DNA from: BOKV01 sp041739465 | GTDB taxonomy: Bacteria > Pseudomonadota > Alphaproteobacteria > Rhizobiales > Rhizobiaceae | Reading direction: 5' to 3' | Length of the DNA stretch: 64,000 nucleotides | Assembly (NCBI GenBank): GCA_041739465.1 | Contig: JBGSNX010000008.1 | Coordinates: forward strand, 70,854 to 134,853 | Translations under genes and position numbers: made by a program | The notes under the pieces: model-generated | Databases searched by the model: none | The model's input: only the letters and a program-made list of their open reading frames with translations | What the model was told of the DNA's origin: nothing | Shown here: one piece after another, positions 58,675 to 64,000 of the stretch | Position numbering within the stretch: the stretch's first letter is position 1 | Layout of the letters: the number at the start of each line of letters is the position of its first letter

Positions 58675-60213
58675 TTATCGTTTTTCCCAATCTGCGAAGG
58701 CATCGCGGAAAACCTTGTCGCCGATGGCACCTTTTTCAAGCGTGACCAGAGCCCTTCGTCCCGTGGTGTAGCCGAGCGGAATGTCGATCCAGCCAGATTC
58801 CACCAGCAGGCGTTTGTTGGTGCCAAGCGCTTGTTCCAGATTGTTGAGCGCAATCAGGAAAAAGCCGGTGTCGATTTTCGCAGGGACTGCAACCAGCCCT
58901 TCCCCACGCGCCTGCTCGTTCGATTTCATGACAAAACGGGCGACGTTGTCGATGCTGCCACCAGAAAAATCGGCCGGCGCCTCGAACAGCAGCTCGATAA
59001 TGTGGCTGGCCGGAAGTGCCTGGTCCACATTTCGCTTTATCGTGATGTCCATCACCAGACCACGCCCCGGAACATCAAGCCGACCCTTGATCACCGGCTC
59101 GGCTGGCAAACCTTCCGATGGAGACATCTCTTCCAGCGACCATACAACCGCTGCCTCATCGCGGGTGGCTCCGGCGCCAGACGCGCCTTCTTCATACAGA
59201 TAGGCCTTTTGCGCGATTCCGGTTTGCGCCGCCGGGGCTTCCGCTGCCGGTTGGGCGGGCTGTGTCTCTGCAACTGCCGGAGACTGCGGGGTTTCATCGA
59301 CCGCATTTACCTGCGGCTCGTTGGCTGCAGTTTCAGCAGGCTGCGCCGGAGTCTCAGGCACTGCATCGGGCTGCGCTTCGGTGGCTGGCGGTGGCGTGCC
59401 AACTTCTTCGCCATCGGTGCCTTCTGGCACTGGCGCTGGCACCGTGCCATCTCCGCCCAGCCGTGTCTCCTCCTTCGCCGCATCTTGCGCGGGTACAGCA
59501 GCAGGGTCGCTGGCAGCTTCAGTTGTTTCTTGGGGGCTCGCTCCCATGCCGAGGGCCGCCAGCAATGGATCCTTGTTGCGCCACAGGGCGTAGCCACCGC
59601 CTGCCAACAGTCCCAGTATGACCACACCAACGACAATTGCAGTCAACGAGCCGGATGTGCGGCGAGCCGGCTCCTGCCCGTTGCGCATACCCGCATTGGG
59701 CGCTGCACGAACGCGCACGGGCCGGTCGACATCCTGGAACGCATCAAGCGAGGTATCATAGGCTGGGGAGGCAGGGCGAACCGGAGCAACGGGCGCGGTG
59801 CGCGACCCGGCCAGCGGCTGCGAACCAGGCAAAGGCGGCGTTGATGGCGCTGTCGGGCGTGGGCCCGGTGAAGTCGGAAATGGCGAAGCTGGACGCTGAG
59901 CCGCCTGAGGCTGCAAAGCCGGGCGCGCAGTTACCGGCGCAACCGTTGGTGGCGTTGCCAGAAAAGGTTTTTGCGGCGGAACCGGACTTGGGGCCGGGGA
60001 AGCGGAAAGGCTTTCCGCCTCTATCTTTTCGATGGCAGCTTCAAGCGCCGACATCTGGCGCGAGATCGCCTCTTCGGACGGCGGCGGATTGATTGCCCGC
60101 AATTGCCGGTCAATAGCACTGCGCGCCTTTCCAAACACCAGCTTGCGGTTTTCAGCCGTGTTGGCAGGCAATCCTGAAACCGTTTTCTTCAGAATCGAAT
60201 AATAATCAGCCAT
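58675..60213 (-). CDS. Conserved hypothetical protein with Pro/Ala-rich linkers and one membrane helix
   Basis: 512 residues. N-terminal helical domain (MADYYSILKKTVSGLPANTA, GKARSAIDRQLRAINPPPSE), a Pro/Ala-rich cytoplasmic linker to about 190, one membrane helix (LTAIVVGVVILGLLAGGGYA), a second acidic Pro/Ala/Glu-rich linker, and a C-terminal folded domain (about 340-512: KAYLYEEGAS, GRGLVMDITIKRNVDQALPA, HIIELLFEAPADFSGGSIDN, GWIDIPLGYTTGRRALVTLE). A Hyphomicrobiales-type envelope protein of unknown function, sharing strand and 125-base spacing with purA. Confidence 0.7.
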   Translation of the reverse strand: MADYYSILKKTVSGLPANTAENRKLVFGKARSAIDRQLRAINPPPSEEAISRQMSALEAAIEKIEAESLSASPAPSPVPPQKPFLATPPTVAPVTARPALQPQAAQRPASPFPTSPGPRPTAPSTPPLPGSQPLAGSRTAPVAPVRPASPAYDTSLDAFQDVDRPVRVRAAPNAGMRNGQEPARRTSGSLTAIVVGVVILGLLAGGGYALWRNKDPLLAALGMGASPQETTEAASDPAAVPAQDAAKEETRLGGDGTVPAPVPEGTDGEEVGTPPPATEAQPDAVPETPAQPAETAANEPQVNAVDETPQSPAVAETQPAQPAAEAPAAQTGIAQKAYLYEEGASGAGATRDEAAVVWSLEEMSPSEGLPAEPVIKGRLDVPGRGLVMDITIKRNVDQALPASHIIELLFEAPADFSGGSIDNVARFVMKSNEQARGEGLVAVPAKIDTGFFLIALNNLEQALGTNKRLLVESGWIDIPLGYTTGRRALVTLEKGAIGDKVFRDAFADWEKR

Positions 60214-60338
60214 TCACTCAACCATCCGCATTTCTCTTGCACTTGCAATTCTTTTTGCACGCCGTGAGAAACCCCTCGAATGCGGCGGGCTGTTGGCAAA
60301 AATCTCTATGGCACATGCCCTAAAGTCACAAGCCCCAG

Positions 60339-61637
60339 TCAGTCTGCAAAGGGATCTTGAACAAGGATTGTATCTTCACGCTCAGGACTTGTCGAAAGCA
60401 AGGCCACCGGCGCACCGATCAATTCCTCGATCAGCCGCACATATTTGATGGCTTGCGCAGGAAGTTGCGCCCATGAGCGCGCGCCTACGGTCGAGTCTTT
60501 CCAGCCTTCGACTGATGTGTAGATGGGCTCAAGCCGCGCCTGCCGCCCCTGGCTTGCAGGCATATAGTCTATTTCCTCACCATCAAGCCGGTAACCTGTG
60601 CAGATGCGGATTTCATCAAGGCCATCCAGCACATCCAATTTGGTGAGCGCGATGCCGGTAATTCCGTTGAGCGCCACCGCCTGGCGCACAAGCACTGCAT
60701 CAAACCAGCCGCAGCGGCGCTTGCGCCCCGTCACGGTGCCAAATTCATGGCCGCGCGTACCCAAAAACTCGCCGACTTCGTTCTGTTGTTCGGTTGGAAA
60801 CGGCCCTTCCCCGACCCTGGTGGTGTAGGCCTTGGTAATCCCCAGCACATAGCCAACCGAGCCCGGACCCATGCCCGAACCAGCTGCCGCTTGGCCGGAA
60901 ACCGTGTTTGACGATGTCACGAACGGATAGGTGCCATGGTCGATGTCGAGGAGTGTGCCTTGCGCCCCTTCGAACAGGATGCGCGCCCCTGCCCTCTTGC
61001 GCTCGTCCAGCAGCTTCCAGACCGGCTCGATGAACGGAATCATCCGGTCTGCGATCTGCGTCAGTTCCGAAAGGATTGCCGCATGGCTGACTTCGCTGTG
61101 GCCAAGGCCCCGGCGCAAGGCATTGTGGTGGGTCAATACCCGGTCGACCTTGCCCGGCAGCGTGTCGAGATTGGCAAGGTCGAGCATGCGAATGGCACGG
61201 CGGCCTACCTTGTCTTCATAGGCAGGGCCGATGCCGCGCCTGGTTGTCCCGATTTTTGTTCCGGAATTGGAAGCGGCATCCTCGCGAATGGCATCGAGTT
61301 CGCGGTGCAGCGAAAGGATGAGCGTGGCATTTTCGGCAATGCGCAGGTTTTGCGGGGTCACCGAAATGCCTTGTGCGCCCAACTTTTCAAGTTCCGCGAT
61401 CAGCGCGTGAGGATCAACAACAACGCCATTGCCGATTACCGCAAGCTTGCCGGGGCGAACAACGCCTGAAGGCAGCAAGGACAATTTGTAGGAAACGCCG
61501 TCAATGACCAGCGTATGGCCGGCATTGTGCCCGCCCTGAAAACGCACAACGATATCTGCGCGCTCCGAAAGCCAGTCAACGATCTTGCCCTTGCCTTCGT
61601 CACCCCATTGGGAGCCGATCACCACGACATTGGCCAT
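60339..61637 (-). CDS. purA: Adenylosuccinate synthetase
   Basis: 432-residue enzyme of AMP synthesis: IMP + aspartate + GTP to adenylosuccinate. GSQWGDEGKGKIVDWLSERA with catalytic Asp/Lys, GGHNAGHTLVIDG (catalytic His), GTTRRGIGPAYEDKVGRRAI, FEGAQGTLLDIDHGTYPFVT, RCGWFDAVLVR. ATG 61637 with GGGAA upstream; the longer frame to 61703 is rejected by family alignment. Confidence 0.97.
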   Translation of the reverse strand: MANVVVIGSQWGDEGKGKIVDWLSERADIVVRFQGGHNAGHTLVIDGVSYKLSLLPSGVVRPGKLAVIGNGVVVDPHALIAELEKLGAQGISVTPQNLRIAENATLILSLHRELDAIREDAASNSGTKIGTTRRGIGPAYEDKVGRRAIRMLDLANLDTLPGKVDRVLTHHNALRRGLGHSEVSHAAILSELTQIADRMIPFIEPVWKLLDERKRAGARILFEGAQGTLLDIDHGTYPFVTSSNTVSGQAAAGSGMGPGSVGYVLGITKAYTTRVGEGPFPTEQQNEVGEFLGTRGHEFGTVTGRKRRCGWFDAVLVRQAVALNGITGIALTKLDVLDGLDEIRICTGYRLDGEEIDYMPASQGRQARLEPIYTSVEGWKDSTVGARSWAQLPAQAIKYVRLIEELIGAPVALLSTSPEREDTILVQDPFAD

Positions 61638-61800
61638 GCATTTTCCCTGGATTGTCACCGCGCAGGCAGACCATGCCCGGCGCATTGCCCCGTTTGCCCG
61701 CAAGGGCGGTTGTTATTAGTCGCAAAAGCCGCCAAACATCAAGCGACCCGATACAGCATGCACAGCCGTGTTGCCGATCAGGCACGATGGAATATTGCAA

Positions 61801-62706
61801 ATGAATTTGATGAATGCGCTGTTTTCCCGGCCATATCTTATCTTGACGATCACCGCGCTCTTGTGGGCCGGAAATGCCATTGCCGGAAAACTTGCCGTCG
61901 GCCACGTATCCCCGTTCACGGTGACGACGCTGCGCTGGCTGATCGCGGTGCTGGTGTTGCTGCCTTTTTCCCTGCCGACACTTCGCCGCGACTGGAAGGC
62001 AATTGTTTCCAACCTGCCGTTCCTGCTGTTTTGCGGCGCCATCGGTTTCATGCTCTTCAACAATTTGTTGTACCTTGCGCTCAACCACACCACCGCCATC
62101 AATGCCGGCATTCTGCAGGCCTCGATGCCGTTGTTCGTATTCGGGCTCAATTTTCTGGTCTTCAAGATCCGCGCCACACTGCTGCAGGTAATTGGCTTTG
62201 TGCTGACCCTCATGGGCGTCGCACTGACAGCCACCAATGGCGATCTCATGAACATCGCCCGAACTCAGATCAACATCGGCGATCTGTACATGATCATCGC
62301 GGTTGCCGCCTACGGCATCTACTCGGTGGCGCTGGTCAAAAGGCCGCCCATGCACTGGCTGTCATTCATCTTGGTGCCAGCCTTTCTGGCCTTCCTTACC
62401 TCGCTTCCCTTCACATTCTGGGAAATGCAACAACCAGGCTTCATCATCCCCGATGCGCAAGGCTGGGCGGTGATCGCCTACACGGCAATTTTCCCGGCGA
62501 TCATTTCGCAAATTTTCTGGGTGCGCGGGCTAGAAGCCATAGGTTCGAACCGCGGCGGTGTTTTCATCAATCTGGTGCCGATTTTTGCCGCCGGTCTTGC
62601 AGTGTTGATGCTTGGCGAATCCTTCGGCATCCACCATGCCATGGCACTGGTCCTCGTCATCGCCGGGGTCTGGATGAGCCAGAAGAAGGCCAAGGTAGCG
62701 GCCTAG
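61801..62706 (+). CDS. EamA/DMT-family transporter
   Basis: 301-residue inner-membrane protein with ten predicted helices in two EamA repeats: LTITALLWAGNAIAGKLAVG ... TLRWLIAVLVLLPF, and the second repeat with YTAIFPAIISQIFWVRGLEA and NLVPIFAAGLAVLMLGE. Drug/metabolite transporters of this class export amino acids or metabolites; substrate unknown. ATG 61801. Convergent with the MarR gene; ends in TAG. Confidence 0.87.
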   Translation: MNLMNALFSRPYLILTITALLWAGNAIAGKLAVGHVSPFTVTTLRWLIAVLVLLPFSLPTLRRDWKAIVSNLPFLLFCGAIGFMLFNNLLYLALNHTTAINAGILQASMPLFVFGLNFLVFKIRATLLQVIGFVLTLMGVALTATNGDLMNIARTQINIGDLYMIIAVAAYGIYSVALVKRPPMHWLSFILVPAFLAFLTSLPFTFWEMQQPGFIIPDAQGWAVIAYTAIFPAIISQIFWVRGLEAIGSNRGGVFINLVPIFAAGLAVLMLGESFGIHHAMALVLVIAGVWMSQKKAKVAA

Positions 62707-62817
62707 AATGCTTTGGATTGACCGGTTTTCTTGGGAGAGAGATTGACTGGGTGGGGATCGGATCTGCAGTGAAGCAGTCCACAACTGACGCCCAACCGCC
62801 TGCTAGTTTCACCGTCT

Positions 62818-63267
62818 CTACCCGTCGCGCATCTGGTCCAGAACCATGCGTACCTGGGCCAGTTTTGGCAGCAGTTCACGGATTTCGGCAATTGGTATCC
62901 GGTCTTGCATGGGCTTCGTGCTTTCGCGCAGCATTGCTATCGACTGCTCGCGAAATTCCTTGCCCTTTTGAGTCAACCAGACCTGTTTTGACCTTCCGTC
63001 CTTTTCATTTGCCCGCATCTCGACGAAGCCGCGGGCTTGCAGCCCGCCAAGCGTGTTGGTCATCGATGCCTTGGGAACCTGAAATGCCCGCGCCAGTTCA
63101 AGCGGCGTTCGACCGTCATTCACGCGCACCAGATGGTTGAGCACCGAAAAATGCGGCACGCTCACCCCGTCGGGCAAGCGTGCCTCAAACATGGCACGGG
63201 ACAATTGCGCAATGATGCCGATCTCGTTGAAAAAGGCAAAGAAGGGTTCGTCAGCTGGTCGGTCCAT
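62818..63267 (-). CDS. MarR-family transcriptional regulator
   Basis: 149-residue winged-helix regulator. HTH TPLELARAFQVPKASMTNTL followed by GLQARGFVEMRANEKDGRSK, the MarR wing with the D-x-R-S motif. Its ATG overlaps the 3' end of the nitroreductase-like gene by 17 bases, so the two are one operon and the regulator probably controls that enzyme in response to a small aromatic or redox signal. Confidence 0.9.
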   Translation of the reverse strand: MDRPADEPFFAFFNEIGIIAQLSRAMFEARLPDGVSVPHFSVLNHLVRVNDGRTPLELARAFQVPKASMTNTLGGLQARGFVEMRANEKDGRSKQVWLTQKGKEFREQSIAMLRESTKPMQDRIPIAEIRELLPKLAQVRMVLDQMRDG

Positions 63268-64000
63268 TGATTAGCCTGGTTTCAAGCCGCCAGCGCGGAG
63301 TGTGCGGCGTTGCTGGACCATACCCCAGACGCCCCAGCATCTGAACAGTCTGACCCGGTTTTGCCAGCAATTCGTGTGCCTTTGCATGGTGCGGGGCCAT
63401 TTCGGCAAATTCCTGCAATGCCTGGCTGACCGGATGCAGCGCAAGCCCCATGCGGGTGGTCGCAAGGTTGAGGCGCAGCCAGCGGCGACCCGCCTCGATC
63501 CAGTCGGCTTGCGTGTTGGTTTGCGAGGTCAGAAACGCATAGGCCGGCGTTGCCTCCAGCATTTCCTTGTATATCCGCACGCCTTCCTGGGAAGCAAAGC
63601 TTTGCGGGTCCATCTGCAGGTCGCGGTTGAGCTGGCCAACAAGCATCAGTGATTCAAGAAACGTGCCGCCAAGATCAATGCCGTCCGGATTGGCTTCGAT
63701 TTCGGCCTTGCCAAACCGCATGAGATCGACGCTCTCCTTAAAGGTGCGCGTGGTCTCATATTCGGTCATCCATGCGTCCCAGGTCAGCTTCTTCAACTCC
63801 GATACGGGTTGGGCTGCATCGACAATCATTGCGTATGCCGAAAGTTCCGACACCATATTTGCCGGAACTGCACGCGCCTCGAAAGGCTCCTTGCAGGAGC
63901 GCCGCGCCGCTGCATGGCGAAACAGCGGGTCTGCCGCCGCGCCCTCCACGAAACTGGCATGCGCCACCGGCCCATCCGGACCTTCCGGGAAAAGCTGCAC
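63251..64000 (-). CDS. Nitroreductase-family protein (Acg-like), 5' end beyond window
   Basis: At least 249 residues reach the window edge; the GTG at 64000 may be internal, so the start is unknown. FMN-dependent nitroreductase-like features: HAAARRSCKEPFEARAV (the RRSxRxF-type opening), and C-terminal GRRWLRLNLATTRMGLALHP, VSQALQE, LGRLGYGPATPHTPRW, which resembles the Acg/Rv2032 branch. Co-transcribed with the downstream MarR gene. Substrate unknown. Confidence 0.7.
   Translation of the reverse strand: MQLFPEGPDGPVAHASFVEGAAADPLFRHAAARRSCKEPFEARAVPANMVSELSAYAMIVDAAQPVSELKKLTWDAWMTEYETTRTFKESVDLMRFGKAEIEANPDGIDLGGTFLESLMLVGQLNRDLQMDPQSFASQEGVRIYKEMLEATPAYAFLTSQTNTQADWIEAGRRWLRLNLATTRMGLALHPVSQALQEFAEMAPHHAKAHELLAKPGQTVQMLGRLGYGPATPHTPRWRLETRLINGPTS

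Noticed and set aside
58654..59844. 396-codon plus-strand frame
   Set aside because: Antisense to the Pro/Ala-rich protein at 58675-60213; Arg/Gly/Cys-rich shadow composition.
61515..63140. 541-codon plus-strand frame
   Set aside because: Overlaps purA leader, the EamA gene out of frame, and marR antisense; no single coherent protein.

Overview
The window looks like chromosomal DNA of an alphaproteobacterium of the Hyphomicrobiales (Rhizobiales) type. The evidence is gene content: sciP (DUF1153), ctrA, chpT and eipA (DUF1134) lie within 16 kb, with a DUF6867 membrane protein inside a branched-chain amino-acid ABC operon, homospermidine synthase, and rpoH beside a RluA-family pseudouridine synthase. 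The genus cannot be fixed from sequence alone. Most of the window is ordinary, densely packed core genome; the least ordinary stretch is 6.2-19.7 kb.

Layout. 1-6.2 kb: a caspase-like secreted protease (cut by the window edge), a lone BrnA-like small protein, guanine deaminase, homospermidine synthase, and an SMP-30 lactonase with an MFS transporter. 6.2-19.7 kb: five same-strand genes for very large exported proteins. Three carry DUF11-type repeats and all end in the same unusual C-terminus (DVDxLQ); a fourth adds calcium-binding, SdrD-B-like and OmpA-like parts; the fifth is a 1,189-residue outer-membrane beta-barrel. A GGDEF-EAL c-di-GMP enzyme is divergent from them. 21.7-27.8 kb: a complete liv-type ABC operon, whose ATPase has a histone-H1-like tail. 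27.8-33.6 kb: a surface-carbohydrate protein, a FAH-family hydrolase, DhaK-DhaL, tRNA-Met and MnmA. 33.6-43.7 kb: RlpA, SciP, a membrane-inserted alpha/beta hydrolase, LrgAB-PqiA, a PspA/TetR stress pair with twin operators, FliJ, CtrA and a CheY-like regulator. 43.7-50 kb: tandem glycine riboswitch and gcvTHP, ChpT, EipA. 50-64 kb: coiled-coil protein, di-haem peroxidase, envelope proteins, pseudouridine synthase, RpoH, MscS channel, PurA, EamA transporter, MarR and nitroreductase.

Two things stand out. First, ctrA has an in-frame amber stop (codon 179) in the middle of its DNA-binding domain, while the remaining 54 codons are intact and conserved. CtrA is essential in the relatives where it has been tested, so this is either a base error in the sequence or real biology (readthrough, suppression, a second copy, or loss). 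TAG is a normal stop for at least four other genes here. Second, the DUF11/beta-barrel locus looks like a multi-protein surface apparatus with a shared C-terminal signature and CtrA-like half-sites upstream of the barrel gene. I recognise no characterised system of this layout.

All assignments come from reading the sequence and from family knowledge; no database search was run. Start codons were adjusted by eye using ribosome-binding sites, signal peptides and family length, and several (gcvT, lrgA, the 498-residue DUF11 protein, the NIT-like protein) remain uncertain.
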